NCBI GenBank assembly: GCA_946481585.1
Contig: CAMLOF010000031.1
Span: 1 to 16,762 of the forward strand
Source of the DNA: an uncultured Macromonas sp.
GTDB lineage: Bacteria > Pseudomonadota > Gammaproteobacteria > Burkholderiales > Burkholderiaceae
Direction: 5' to 3'
Length of the DNA: 16,762 nucleotides
A program made the translations under genes and the position numbers. Positions 6,390-15,100 of this stretch are shown in pieces; positions within the stretch are counted from its first letter, which is position 1; each line of letters begins with the position of its first letter. The notes under the pieces were generated by a model, which had not been told where the DNA came from, did not search any database, and saw nothing but the letters and a program-made list of their open reading frames with translations.

Positions 6390-7853
6390 TTGACTGTGTC
6401 TTCGCATTCACTTGAGCTCGCGCCCTTGATCCAAGTACTGCAGGATGCGCCAGTTGGCGCACTCGTGGTCGAACACGGCAATCCAGTGGTCCTCTATGCC
6501 AACCACGCCTTGGAATCCATGCTGGGCTACGGTCCTCAGGGGCTCCAGCAAATCGCACTGACAGAGCTCATCCCCCAGCAGGTACGTTCCCGGCACGAAT
6601 CGTGGATGGGGGCCTACTTCCAGGACCCCCATGCCCGGCCTATGGGCGGAACCCAGACCTTGTACGCCTTGCACCGCGACGGCCAAACGGTGCCGGTCGA
6701 GATTGCCCTGGCCCCCCAGTTGGTCAGCGGTCGCCGCTGTGTGGTGGCTTATGTCTCGAACATCAGCTCCATAGCACGGCTGCAAAGACGCCTGGAGCGG
6801 GTTCTGTCGGTGCTGCCTCTCGGCGTGCTTATCGTGGACGAGCAAGGCACCATCCGTGAATGCAATCCGGCTTTGGAGGACCAGTTCGGCTACAGCCGTG
6901 GCAGCCTGACCGGCAAGCAGTTGGAGCTGTTGCTCCCTGACAGGCTGCATGCCACCCACAAACACCACTTCTCAACCTACCAGAAAGACCCAACCCCCAG
7001 ACGCATGGGGGAAGGGCGCGACTTGACAGCCTTGCACAGCACCGGTGCGGAGTTTCCTGTGGAAGTCGCGCTGAACGTCGTGGAAACAGACGAAGGCCGG
7101 CAGTTCATTGCCGTGGTGAGCGACATCACCGCACGCAAAGAGGCGGAGGACACGCTGCGGCAGATCAATGCGCAGTTGGAGGAATTCACCTACGTGGTCT
7201 CTCACGATCTGCGTTCACCGTTGCGAGGCATTGCCGATCTGTTCACCTGGATACGCGAGGACCTGCCAGCAGATCAGCTCACACCGGCGATCGACCAGAA
7301 CCTGGAACGTGTCAAGGTGCGCATTGAGCGGTGCGAGCGCATGATCGACGATCTGCTCGAGTACGCCCGGGCCGGACAGCGCGACAGCCGCACCTCCCGA
7401 ATAGACCTGGCGGAAGTGATTGACGAGGTGCTTGGCACCATCCGCGTGCCTTCTGGCTTCAACGTTGCCAGGAACCTGCGTGCCACCCCGTTTCAGGGTC
7501 ACCGCACGCCGCTGGCCATCTGCCTGCGCAACCTGCTGGACAACGCCGTCAAACACCATGGCAGCGAGACCGGCAGGATTGCGATCAGCAGCTCGGACCA
7601 GGGACGTTTTCTTGAGCTCGTCGTCGAAGACGATGGGCAGGGCATCGCAGAGAGCGCCTATCAACGGGTTTTCAAGCTCTTTCACCGTGCAAACGCCAAT
7701 TCACAAGGACACGGCGTGGGACTGGCGCTTACACGGCGCATCGTCAACGCACATGGTGGATCGATAGCGCTGGAACGCAGCGCGGACCTTGGGGGGGCCT
7801 GCTTCCGGATTCACTGGCCACGCGTCGCGATGAAAGGAGGCAACAATGGCTGA
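6390..7853 (+). CDS. Soluble PAS-PAS sensor histidine kinase
   Basis: A 487-residue cytoplasmic kinase with no membrane segment. Two related PAS domains occupy about residues 7-128 and 130-250; each carries a motif like DPxxRxMG followed by a DG/TG-x-x-x-PVE strand pair, suggesting internal duplication. The phosphoacceptor is H272 in VVSHDLRSP (HisKA). The ATPase domain shows the N box RNLLDNAVKHH (N381), DDGQGIAE (about 414-421) and GHGVGLAL (about 440-447). It should autophosphorylate on a cytoplasmic cue (redox, ligand or light, unknown) and pass phosphate to receivers encoded downstream. Its 3' end overlaps the next gene by 8 bp, implying translational coupling. The start is TTG at 6390 (Shine-Dalgarno AGGGAG); if the ATG at 6306 is used it gains 28 residues with atypical codon use. 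Confidence 0.9.
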   Translation: MTVSSHSLELAPLIQVLQDAPVGALVVEHGNPVVLYANHALESMLGYGPQGLQQIALTELIPQQVRSRHESWMGAYFQDPHARPMGGTQTLYALHRDGQTVPVEIALAPQLVSGRRCVVAYVSNISSIARLQRRLERVLSVLPLGVLIVDEQGTIRECNPALEDQFGYSRGSLTGKQLELLLPDRLHATHKHHFSTYQKDPTPRRMGEGRDLTALHSTGAEFPVEVALNVVETDEGRQFIAVVSDITARKEAEDTLRQINAQLEEFTYVVSHDLRSPLRGIADLFTWIREDLPADQLTPAIDQNLERVKVRIERCERMIDDLLEYARAGQRDSRTSRIDLAEVIDEVLGTIRVPSGFNVARNLRATPFQGHRTPLAICLRNLLDNAVKHHGSETGRIAISSSDQGRFLELVVEDDGQGIAESAYQRVFKLFHRANANSQGHGVGLALTRRIVNAHGGSIALERSADLGGACFRIHWPRVAMKGGNNG

Positions 7854-8286
7854 CACCGACACAGAAACTCCGCGCTTTGAAGTCCTGCTGGTGGACGATG
7901 ACGAAGTGTCCTGCGAAGGCGTCGTCCGCAGCTTGCGCAAGAACAACATCCGATGCCGTGTGGTGATTGCAGAAGACGGCCTTGAGGCGATGCAGATTCT
8001 GCGTGGCGAACACCCATCCAAAGCCATCCACGACCCCTTCCTGGTGTTGCTCGACCTGAACATGCCACGGATGGACGGTTTCGAGTTCCTGGAAGCCGTG
8101 CGTGCAGACCCATCCCTCAAGGAGACGGTCGTATTCGTTCTTACCACCTCCGGGCGAGACACAGACCGCTCCCGGGCTTACAGCGAAAACGTGGCTGGCT
8201 ACATGATCAAGTCCCACGTCGGCCCTCAGTTCTCCCTGCTGGCCAGCTTTCTGGACAAATACGGGGAGGCTGTTCAACTGCCATGA
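7846..8286 (+). CDS. Single-domain response regulator (CheY/Rcp1-like receiver)
   Basis: A 146-residue receiver with no output domain. The acidic pair is in LLVDDDE (D17/D18), the phosphoacceptor is D70 in LLDLNMPRMDG, the switch threonine is T100 and the conserved lysine is K122 in YMIKS. The layout, with a long loop before the acceptor strand and a compact C-terminus, resembles Rcp1-type receivers encoded beside phytochrome-like kinases. A strong AAAGGAGG (7833-7840) lies 5 nt before the ATG, inside the 3' end of the kinase gene, and the two reading frames overlap by 8 bp. It is the most likely direct partner of that kinase. With no effector domain it would act by protein contact or as a phosphate intermediate or sink; its target is unknown. 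Confidence 0.92.
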   Translation: MADTDTETPRFEVLLVDDDEVSCEGVVRSLRKNNIRCRVVIAEDGLEAMQILRGEHPSKAIHDPFLVLLDLNMPRMDGFEFLEAVRADPSLKETVVFVLTTSGRDTDRSRAYSENVAGYMIKSHVGPQFSLLASFLDKYGEAVQLP

Positions 8287-8340
8287 GGGATCGCCGGATG
8301 GCATCCCTGCACCTGACTCACTTTATCAAGGGCGGCCCCG

Positions 8341-10086
8341 ATGTTGACCAGGCCAAGCAACGATCAGACCCCGATTTGCGCCCTGCTGGTCGACGACGAC
8401 GACGTCGACCGGGAGCGGCTGGCCCGCCTGCTGGCCAAATACAATCGCCCCATCGACGTGGAGCAATCGGCATCCAAGTCTGAGGCACTTCAACTACTGA
8501 AGGGCAGCAGCAAGCAGTTTTCTTTCATTTTTCTGGATTTCAAACTGGAAGACGGCGACGGCCGAGACCTGTTGCCGGATATCTGGGAGAAAGTGGGCGC
8601 GGACTGTGTAGTGATTGCCGTGACTGGCAATGGCAGCGAACGCTCAGCGGCCGAGGCCATCAAACTGGGCATTCACGAGTACCTGAGCAAGCGGGAACTG
8701 TCCGAGGACATGGTGGTCAAGGCGATCAACGAGGGGTTGCGCTGGCTGGAGGACAACAAGCGCATCCGGGAGATGGAGAGCGCGTTGCTGCACCGCAGCC
8801 TGCATGACCCGCTCACAGACCTGTACAACCGCCATGTCTTCTTCGAACGGCTCGAGCATCAATGTGCGCTCTATCGGCGGGACGGCACTGCGTGTGCCGT
8901 GCTGGTGGTGGATCTGGATGACTTCAAGCAGGTGAACGACCGGCTGGGGCACGAGACGGGTGACGCTCTGCTCGTCCAGGCATCCCTGCGGATGCGGGAT
9001 GCCATCCGGGAGATCGACACGATCGCGCGATTGGGCGGTGACGAATTTGCGTGCATCCTGCCCGGCGTGAGGACCTTCAGGCAGGCGATCGCTTTGGGTA
9101 AGAAGGTTTCCGCCTGCTTCGACGCCCCCTTTGCGATCAATGGGGAAATGGTCTGCGTCGGGGCATCGGTGGGAATAGCAGCGTGCCCCCAACACGGCGG
9201 CGACCCACACATACTGATCAAGCGCGCCGACAGCGCCATGTACCGGGCCAAGAGCAGTGTCGAACGGGTGGTCCTCTACGACGAACTGGAACCTTCAAGC
9301 ACCAATCCGCTGGATCGTTTCGTGTTGCTGAGCGAAGCGGAAGAGGCACTGAAGCGCCATGAATTCGATTGGTATTGGCAACCCAAGATCGATCTGTCCA
9401 ACCGGGAGGTGGTCGGTTTCGAAGCGCTTGCGCGTTGGCACCATTCCAAACATGGCTACATTCCCCCCGACCTGTTCATCAAGGCCATCGAAAACACCAA
9501 GCTCATCTGGCCCTTCACCCTGGCCACCATCGACACCGTGCTCGCGCAGCTCACACAGCTCGATCCCCAGTACGGTCGCCTGTCCACGTCGATCAACATC
9601 TCCGCTCAATTGCTGCAATACGACAGGTTCGTGCCCGAGTTGCTGAGGCGCGTGCAGACGGCTGGTCTGGACCCGCAGCGACTGACGCTGGAGCTGACTG
9701 AAACCACCTTGATCAGCAACCACACGCAAGCACGTGCAGTGCTTCACCGGCTGCAGCAAAACGGCATCCGCATTTCCATTGACGACTTTGGCGCTGGTTT
9801 CACGTCGTTCAGTTACCTGAGGGACTTTACCGTGACGGAGATCAAAATCGACAAAGCCTACGTAGAGTCGATCTGCGAACGCCCCTTCGATCAGGCGCTG
9901 GTGCGGTGCATTGCCACCTTCTGCGACAGCCAGAAACTTTCTCTTGTGGCCGAGGGCGTTGAAACCAAAGATGCCTGGGAGAAACTGTTTGAGCTGGGTT
10001 GCCGGTATGGACAAGGTTTTGGCATCGCCCGCCCCATGCCGTTCGCCGATGTACCGAAGTGGCTCACCGCCTGGCAAGTTGAGTAG
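8341..10086 (+). CDS. Receiver-GGDEF-EAL response regulator (c-di-GMP turnover)
   Basis: A 581-residue protein. The receiver (about 12-130) has DDDD at 18-21, acceptor D66 in FLDFKLEDGDG, T95 and K117. The GGDEF domain (about 150-315) has an intact GGDEF at 232-236, the metal-binding DLDDFK (191-196) and an RxxD inhibitory site (223-226) exactly five residues before GGDEF. The EAL domain (about 325-575) keeps E361 of EAL, N419, E454, the DDFG pair D481/D482, K502, E538 and Q558. Both synthesis and hydrolysis of c-di-GMP therefore look possible, with the balance probably set by phosphorylation from the upstream kinase. AAGGG at 8328-8332 supports the ATG at 8341, 54 bp after the single-domain receiver. 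The gene ends 3 bp from the convergent HD-GYP gene, with no clear terminator between them. Confidence 0.93.
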   Translation: MLTRPSNDQTPICALLVDDDDVDRERLARLLAKYNRPIDVEQSASKSEALQLLKGSSKQFSFIFLDFKLEDGDGRDLLPDIWEKVGADCVVIAVTGNGSERSAAEAIKLGIHEYLSKRELSEDMVVKAINEGLRWLEDNKRIREMESALLHRSLHDPLTDLYNRHVFFERLEHQCALYRRDGTACAVLVVDLDDFKQVNDRLGHETGDALLVQASLRMRDAIREIDTIARLGGDEFACILPGVRTFRQAIALGKKVSACFDAPFAINGEMVCVGASVGIAACPQHGGDPHILIKRADSAMYRAKSSVERVVLYDELEPSSTNPLDRFVLLSEAEEALKRHEFDWYWQPKIDLSNREVVGFEALARWHHSKHGYIPPDLFIKAIENTKLIWPFTLATIDTVLAQLTQLDPQYGRLSTSINISAQLLQYDRFVPELLRRVQTAGLDPQRLTLELTETTLISNHTQARAVLHRLQQNGIRISIDDFGAGFTSFSYLRDFTVTEIKIDKAYVESICERPFDQALVRCIATFCDSQKLSLVAEGVETKDAWEKLFELGCRYGQGFGIARPMPFADVPKWLTAWQVE

Positions 10087-10089
10087 GCG

Positions 10090-11292
10090 TCATACCCGGC
10101 TCAGCAACTTCTGCGCGCTGATGCGGACCTTCACGTCATCCGCCGAAATGCTGCTCTTGACTTCGTGCTCGCGCTCCAAGGTGTCCCGCAACGCGGGCTC
10201 CCCCAGAGGCATGCCATGGCGCCCCACAATGGCAAAAACGGTAGGCGCATTGGCCCTTCGGCCACGCCTCACCACCACGCCAACCTCCCCATCCGACAGG
10301 CGCACGTAACTGCCAGGGATGTACAGCCCCAGGGTCTTGACGAAGGCCGCCCCCAAAGGATTGGGCTGCCCATCGTCACCCAGGTAAATGTCTCTGGCTG
10401 CAAGCTGCGGCAAAAGCCCGGCCCGTGCCTGGCGCGGGCTGATGCGGCCCACAAATATGTCTGCAAGGCGCAGCAACTGCACAGGCACGCCCTGTACTCG
10501 CTTCCCGGCGGGGTAGCCCTTGCCCGCCGCATCTTCATGGTGGTCAGCCACCAGTTCCAGCCAAAGGTGGTCACCCACCCCCAGTTGCCTCAGCAACGCA
10601 ACACCCTCTGCCGGGTGATGCAGAATCGCAGCCCGCTGATCCTCGGCCAACGGGGCAGACTGGCGCGCCAGCGCATCGTGCAATCGCGCCATGCCAATGT
10701 TCATCGTGAGCGCCGCACGGCACAGGCTTGCCTGCTCACCTGGCTGCAGCCCAACGGTCTGCCCCACCAGTCTGCAGATGACGGAACACAGCAACGCATG
10801 CGTGGCGCTGTAGCCCACCGATCTGTCAAAAAGCAGTTGAACAAGGATGAACAAACTGTCATCGACCCGGGTGCGCAGCACGTTGTCCATGCGCTGCTCC
10901 AGTTGCACCAGTCGGCTCACAAAATCCTGCGACGTCACGTTCTGGTGAAGCAGCGTCTGCAGAATCGAATGCATGTCCGCCCAGGCTTCCGAAGGCGTCA
11001 ACTCGGCGGATGCCTGAACGTTCTCCACCCCCATGGGCCGCGTCACGCCAGCAATTTTGGTCAAGGCCTCATTACCGCGCAAACGCCGGTCGATCTCGGC
11101 GGTGTAGCGGTAAGACCACGCCCGGTGTTCATCTTCGTCCACCATGGGCGCGTGCAGCAGCAGGTACTCGCGGTGCTGGGAATTGCGTATGACCTCGCCC
11201 TTGCGCAGCAACAATACCCCCTTGGGATCCCAGATGTTGACGGGAACCGGCACGTTGAGTTCAAGGGCTTCCAGAGGGAAAGGTACGTACAT
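10090..11292 (-). CDS. Degenerate HD-GYP domain protein (probably non-catalytic)
   Basis: A 400-residue protein related to HD-GYP c-di-GMP phosphodiesterases. It retains H165 (SATHALL), H225/H226 (LHHPAEG), HHE (251-253) and the GYP motif (259-261). However, the metal-binding HD-x-GK signature is replaced by MNIGM (197-201): H to M, D to N and K to M. Loss of the signature HD pair argues against hydrolysis and for a binding, scaffolding or sensory role. The N-terminal 100 residues form a small beta-rich segment (VNIWDPKGVLLLRKGEVI) seen in this family. After the HD-GYP core is a C-terminal beta domain (GLYIPGSYVRLSD) also present in the divergent neighbour, so the two are probably paralogues. 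ATG at 11292 is preferred; a GTG at 11328 would add 12 residues. Neither has a strong Shine-Dalgarno. Confidence 0.87.
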   Translation of the reverse strand: MYVPFPLEALELNVPVPVNIWDPKGVLLLRKGEVIRNSQHREYLLLHAPMVDEDEHRAWSYRYTAEIDRRLRGNEALTKIAGVTRPMGVENVQASAELTPSEAWADMHSILQTLLHQNVTSQDFVSRLVQLEQRMDNVLRTRVDDSLFILVQLLFDRSVGYSATHALLCSVICRLVGQTVGLQPGEQASLCRAALTMNIGMARLHDALARQSAPLAEDQRAAILHHPAEGVALLRQLGVGDHLWLELVADHHEDAAGKGYPAGKRVQGVPVQLLRLADIFVGRISPRQARAGLLPQLAARDIYLGDDGQPNPLGAAFVKTLGLYIPGSYVRLSDGEVGVVVRRGRRANAPTVFAIVGRHGMPLGEPALRDTLEREHEVKSSISADDVKVRISAQKLLSRV

Positions 11293-11348
11293 AGACCGAC
11301 TGTAACGGGTATTCAGAGCGACAGGCACCCAGAGAAAGTTTAGCCATA

Positions 11349-12662
11349 ATGGTGGCTACAGTCACAACCCACCAACCAGAATTGCCCAGCACCATCGACC
11401 CCAACAGCCCATCGGTCGCCATGGCAGACCTGCGAGTGGGGCTCTACGTGCACCTGGATCTGGGGTGGATGGACCACCCCTTCCCCCTGAGCAGCTTCAA
11501 GATCACTTCGCAGCAGCAGATTGAAACCATCCGCTCGCTCGGCCTGCAGCGGCTGCGCTATTCACCTGAAAAAAGCGATCCGCAAGACCCGCCTGCCACC
11601 CAACCAGCGCCTGCGGTGAAAGCACCGCCCTTCACTGCCACCGAAACCGACGAACAGCGCCGCGCCCGTGAACTGCTGGACGCAGAACGACGCAACCTTC
11701 TGCTGTGCGAGCGCCAGTTTGCTGAAACTGCTCGCGGCTACCGCCAAGCCCTGGAAGAACTGGGGCAGCAACCCGTCGCGGCCAAGGAACGCAGCGCTGC
11801 CCTGGTCGGCAACATGGTGAACCAGATGCTGGCGCAGGGCGAATCGGCCATACGGCTGCTCTCCGAGGGCACTGGCGATCGCGCATCGCTGCACGCGGTC
11901 AACGTCACCGTGCTCAGCCTGCTGCTGGGCAAAGCCATGGGGCTCGACCAGGCAGCGCTCAACGACCTGGGCTTGGCTGCCTTGCTGCACGACATGGGCA
12001 AGATCGAACTGCCCGACCGCGTGCGCTACCGCGACGAGCACTTCACGCCACCTCAGTTCAAGCTCTATCAGGAGCATGTGATGCATGGCGTAGCCATCGG
12101 CAAGCGCATGGGGCTTTCCACTGGTGCACTGCTCACTTTGTCGCAGCACCACGAGCAAGCCGACGGCAAGGGGTTTCCGCTGGGCTGCAACGTTGAAAAG
12201 ATCGTTCCAGGCGCGCGCATCCTGGCGCTCATCAACCGGTACGACAACCTGTGCAACCCCACCAACCCGGTGAACGCGCTCACGCCGCACGAGGCCCTTT
12301 CCCTGATCTTCGCCAGCATGAAGGAGCGGTTCGAGAAAGCCACGCTCAGCGCTTTCATCCGCATGATGGGGGTATACCCGCCAGGCTCGCTGGTGCAACT
12401 GTCCGACCAGCGCTACGCCATGGTGGTGTCGGTCAACTCCTCCCGGCCGCTCAAGCCCCGGGTGCTGGTGTATGACAGCAGCGTCAAAGCGGCCGAAGCC
12501 CTGCTGCTGGACATGGAACGTGTGCCCAACTTGAGTGTTCAGCGCAGCCTCAAGGTGCAGCAACTGCCCAGGCAGGCGGTGGAATACCTCGCCCCACGAC
12601 AGCGGATGTGCTACTTTTTCGAGCGGGCCGTCGACTACACAACAGGGGGGGAAGCGGCATGA
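11349..12662 (+). CDS. HD-GYP c-di-GMP phosphodiesterase with N-terminal DUF3391-like domain
   Basis: A 437-residue protein. Residues about 24-75 (MADLRVGLYVHLDLGW, then PFPLSSF) match the DUF3391-type domain often placed before HD-GYP. A charged helical linker (about 98-145) follows. The HD-GYP core has H182, LLHDMGK (H214, D215, K218), H243/H246, HHE (267-269), GKGFP (273-277, a GYP variant) and D299, so the metal ligands are intact and hydrolysis of c-di-GMP to pGpG/GMP is expected. A C-terminal beta domain (GVYPPGSLVQLSD) matches that of the divergent degenerate HD-GYP protein. The start codon is uncertain: ATG at 11349 lacks a clear ribosome-binding site and an internal ATG at residue 25 is possible. 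The stop codon overlaps the next gene's start as ATGA, so both are co-translated. Confidence 0.92.
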   Translation: MVATVTTHQPELPSTIDPNSPSVAMADLRVGLYVHLDLGWMDHPFPLSSFKITSQQQIETIRSLGLQRLRYSPEKSDPQDPPATQPAPAVKAPPFTATETDEQRRARELLDAERRNLLLCERQFAETARGYRQALEELGQQPVAAKERSAALVGNMVNQMLAQGESAIRLLSEGTGDRASLHAVNVTVLSLLLGKAMGLDQAALNDLGLAALLHDMGKIELPDRVRYRDEHFTPPQFKLYQEHVMHGVAIGKRMGLSTGALLTLSQHHEQADGKGFPLGCNVEKIVPGARILALINRYDNLCNPTNPVNALTPHEALSLIFASMKERFEKATLSAFIRMMGVYPPGSLVQLSDQRYAMVVSVNSSRPLKPRVLVYDSSVKAAEALLLDMERVPNLSVQRSLKVQQLPRQAVEYLAPRQRMCYFFERAVDYTTGGEAA

Positions 12663-15082
12663 TGAAATACGTCCAGTGGAGGCCTTGCATCGAAGGCATG
12701 CTGGAAGCCGTCTGGGTGGTGGACCTCAAGACCCAGCGCATTCTCACAGCCAACCAGGCTGCTGGCGCACTCCAGCAAGTCGATCCTGCCGACCTGGAAG
12801 GCGCGGCAGTCATCGAACTGCACGCATCGCCGCAAGACCAGTTCTTCTGGCACGACATGGCTGCGGGCCGGCTGGAAGGCATCCACTCTGAGACCCTGCT
12901 GCGCCGCGCCGATGGCTCCACGGTGCTGGTGGAACGCCGCGCCACCCCGGTCGACCTGGGCGATGGTGAACAGATCTGCCTGGTGGCCATGCAGGACAAA
13001 AGCCAGGAGCACCGCATCCAGCAACAGCTGGAACAGCTTCTGGCCGAGTTGCGAGCCACCCTGGAGTCCTCCGCTGACGGCATTCTCGTCTGCGACATGT
13101 ACGGTGGCATCCGCGCCTTCAACCGCCTGTTTGCCACCCTTTGGAGCCTGCCGCAGGAGTTGCTGCTGCAGCGCGACGATGCCGCTGTGCACGCCTACCT
13201 GGCCAACAGCGTCCCCAACCCTGAGCAATACCACCAGCGGCTGGCGCAAATCAACCGCTCGCCCTTGATGGAGGCGACGGATGTGCTGGTGTTGCGCACC
13301 GGCCGCATTCTGGAACGCATTTCCCGACCACAACTGGTCCGAGGGCGCCCAACAGGACGGGTCTATGCCTTCCGCGACATCACCGAGCGGTCCGCCACCG
13401 AAACCCAGCTGAAGCTGGCGGCGAAGGTGTTTGAGTCCAGCCTGGACGCCATACTCATCACCGACCCGGCCTACCAGATCCTGGCTTGCAACCCGGCCGC
13501 AGAACAACTGGCCCAGGTAAACGGTGCGGAACTGCTGCAACGCGATGCGCTGGAACTGTTCTTCACCCCTGCCCCCATTCCCTGGGTGAAAGACCTGAGC
13601 GACAAGCTGGCCCAGGTGGGCTACTGGGAAGGTGAACTCTGGTTCAGGCGCCTTGATGGCTCAGCCACGGCGCTGCAGGCTTCCTGGGTGCTGCTGCGCA
13701 ACGCTGAAGGCGAACCGCTCAACACCGTGCTTTTCGTCAAGGACCTGACCGAAAAGCTGGCCGCGCAGCAGCGCATAGAGCAACTCGCCTACACCGACGT
13801 TCTGACGGGCCTGCCCAACCGGCTGATGCTCACCGAACGGGTGGAACACGCCATCAGACTCTCAGAGCGCAGCGACAAAGGCTTCGCGGTGCTGTTCCTC
13901 GACCTGGACCGTTTCAAGCACATCAACGATTCGCTGGGCCACCTGTTCGGCGACCGGGTGCTGGTGGAAGTGGCAGGCCGTCTCAAGAGCTGCCTGCGGC
14001 AGACCGACACGCTGTGCCGCCTTGGGGGCGACGAGTTCGTGATCCATCTGCACGAGGCCGATGCCAGCGCAGCCGAGCGCACGGCCCGGCGCATCATTGA
14101 AACGTTGAGCTTGCCGGTGTGTCTGGAAGACATGAACTTCAGCCTGTCGTGCAGCGTGGGTATTTCCATGTACCCGGAAGACGGCACGACGCTGGACGAG
14201 CTGATCCAGCACGCCGACACCGCGATGTACCAGGTGAAGGAGCGCGGCAAAGGCCATTTCCGCTTCTACCAGCCGCAGATGAACGCAGACCTTCTGTCAC
14301 GCATCCGGCTGGATCACGCCATGCGCGAAGGCCTGTTACGCGACGAATTCGTGCTGCACTACCAGCCGCGTGTCAGCCTGCAAAACGGCTCTCTGATAGC
14401 CTGCGAAGCATTGGTACGCTGGAACGCACCAGCCAAAGGCCTGGTGATGCCAGGCGCGTTCATCGGCGTGGCAGAGGAAACTGGATTCATCGTCATGCTT
14501 GGCGAATGGGTGCTGCGTGAAGCCGTGCGGCAGGCTGCCGTTTGGGCACGTGAAGGCCGCCCCTGCCAAGTGGCGGTCAACGTGTCAGCCTTGCAGTTTC
14601 AGCAAACGCGCTTCGTCAGCGACGTGGCCGCAGCCCTGCAAGAACACGGTCTTGACCCGACGCTGCTGGAACTGGAGTTGACCGAGTCCATACTCATTCT
14701 GGACGCCGAAGAGGCACTGGAGCGGCTCCAGGCCCTGGCTGACCTGGGCGTGGGCCTGTCGCTGGACGACTTCGGCACGGGCTACTCCAGCCTGTCCTAC
14801 TTGCGCCGCTTCCCGCTGCAAAAGCTCAAGATCGACCGCTCCTTCATTGCCACCATGCACGAAGACGCGGCGGATGACGCCATCGTCGCCGCCATCGTGC
14901 AGATGGGCCACGCACTGAACATGGAAGTCGTGGCCGAGGGAGTGGAATGGGCGCAGCAGCACGATCGCCTGCGCGAACTGGGTTGTGATCAGTTCCAGGG
15001 TTTCCTGTATTCGCGGGCGGTACCGGCTGAAGACTTCTCTGCCTTGCTGCAAAAACAGGAAACAGCCCCATCGGCTGGCTGA
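12659..15082 (+). CDS. PAS-GGDEF-EAL bifunctional c-di-GMP protein
   Basis: An 807-residue soluble protein. Three PAS-like segments come first (about 10-115, 128-243 and 252-365), then GGDEF (about 372-540) and EAL (about 550-800). GGDEF is intact at 456-460, with metal-binding DLDRFK (415-420) and an RxxD inhibitory site (447-450). The EAL domain keeps E583 of EAL, N641, the ELTE pair, DDFG (703-706), K724, E760 and Q780, so phosphodiesterase activity is expected too. The N-terminus is cytoplasmic with no transmembrane helix, so it probably senses an internal cue through PAS. ATG at 12659 overlaps the HD-GYP stop codon as ATGA and follows a purine-rich GGGGGGAAG; a second ATG follows at once. 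An upstream in-frame ATG at 12608 lies deep inside the HD-GYP gene and is less likely. It ends 18 bp from the convergent thioredoxin gene. Confidence 0.93.
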   Translation: MMKYVQWRPCIEGMLEAVWVVDLKTQRILTANQAAGALQQVDPADLEGAAVIELHASPQDQFFWHDMAAGRLEGIHSETLLRRADGSTVLVERRATPVDLGDGEQICLVAMQDKSQEHRIQQQLEQLLAELRATLESSADGILVCDMYGGIRAFNRLFATLWSLPQELLLQRDDAAVHAYLANSVPNPEQYHQRLAQINRSPLMEATDVLVLRTGRILERISRPQLVRGRPTGRVYAFRDITERSATETQLKLAAKVFESSLDAILITDPAYQILACNPAAEQLAQVNGAELLQRDALELFFTPAPIPWVKDLSDKLAQVGYWEGELWFRRLDGSATALQASWVLLRNAEGEPLNTVLFVKDLTEKLAAQQRIEQLAYTDVLTGLPNRLMLTERVEHAIRLSERSDKGFAVLFLDLDRFKHINDSLGHLFGDRVLVEVAGRLKSCLRQTDTLCRLGGDEFVIHLHEADASAAERTARRIIETLSLPVCLEDMNFSLSCSVGISMYPEDGTTLDELIQHADTAMYQVKERGKGHFRFYQPQMNADLLSRIRLDHAMREGLLRDEFVLHYQPRVSLQNGSLIACEALVRWNAPAKGLVMPGAFIGVAEETGFIVMLGEWVLREAVRQAAVWAREGRPCQVAVNVSALQFQQTRFVSDVAAALQEHGLDPTLLELELTESILILDAEEALERLQALADLGVGLSLDDFGTGYSSLSYLRRFPLQKLKIDRSFIATMHEDAADDAIVAAIVQMGHALNMEVVAEGVEWAQQHDRLRELGCDQFQGFLYSRAVPAEDFSALLQKQETAPSAG

Positions 15083-15100
15083 AGCCTCCCGCCAACAGGC

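Noticed and set aside
10081..10113. Possible stem between the convergent receiver-GGDEF-EAL and HD-GYP genes
   Set aside because: The arms GTTGAG and CTCAGCAAC pair only with a bulge and a long loop; no T tract.
10165..11343. 392-codon plus-strand open frame opposite the degenerate HD-GYP gene, and similar long antisense frames (2120-3178, 4874-5728, 11562-12563, all minus)
   Set aside because: These mirror genes with clear domain motifs, are rich in H, R, G and Q as expected for antisense frames in GC-rich DNA, and show no recognisable domain.
12608..12658. Upstream ATG start for the PAS-GGDEF-EAL gene
   Set aside because: It would lie 55 bp inside the HD-GYP gene; the ATG at 12659 with ATGA coupling and a purine-rich site fits better.
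15063..15077. CAGCC/GGCTG hairpin at the end of the PAS-GGDEF-EAL gene as a terminator
   Set aside because: Only 5 bp of stem, lying within the coding end, with no T tract on either strand.
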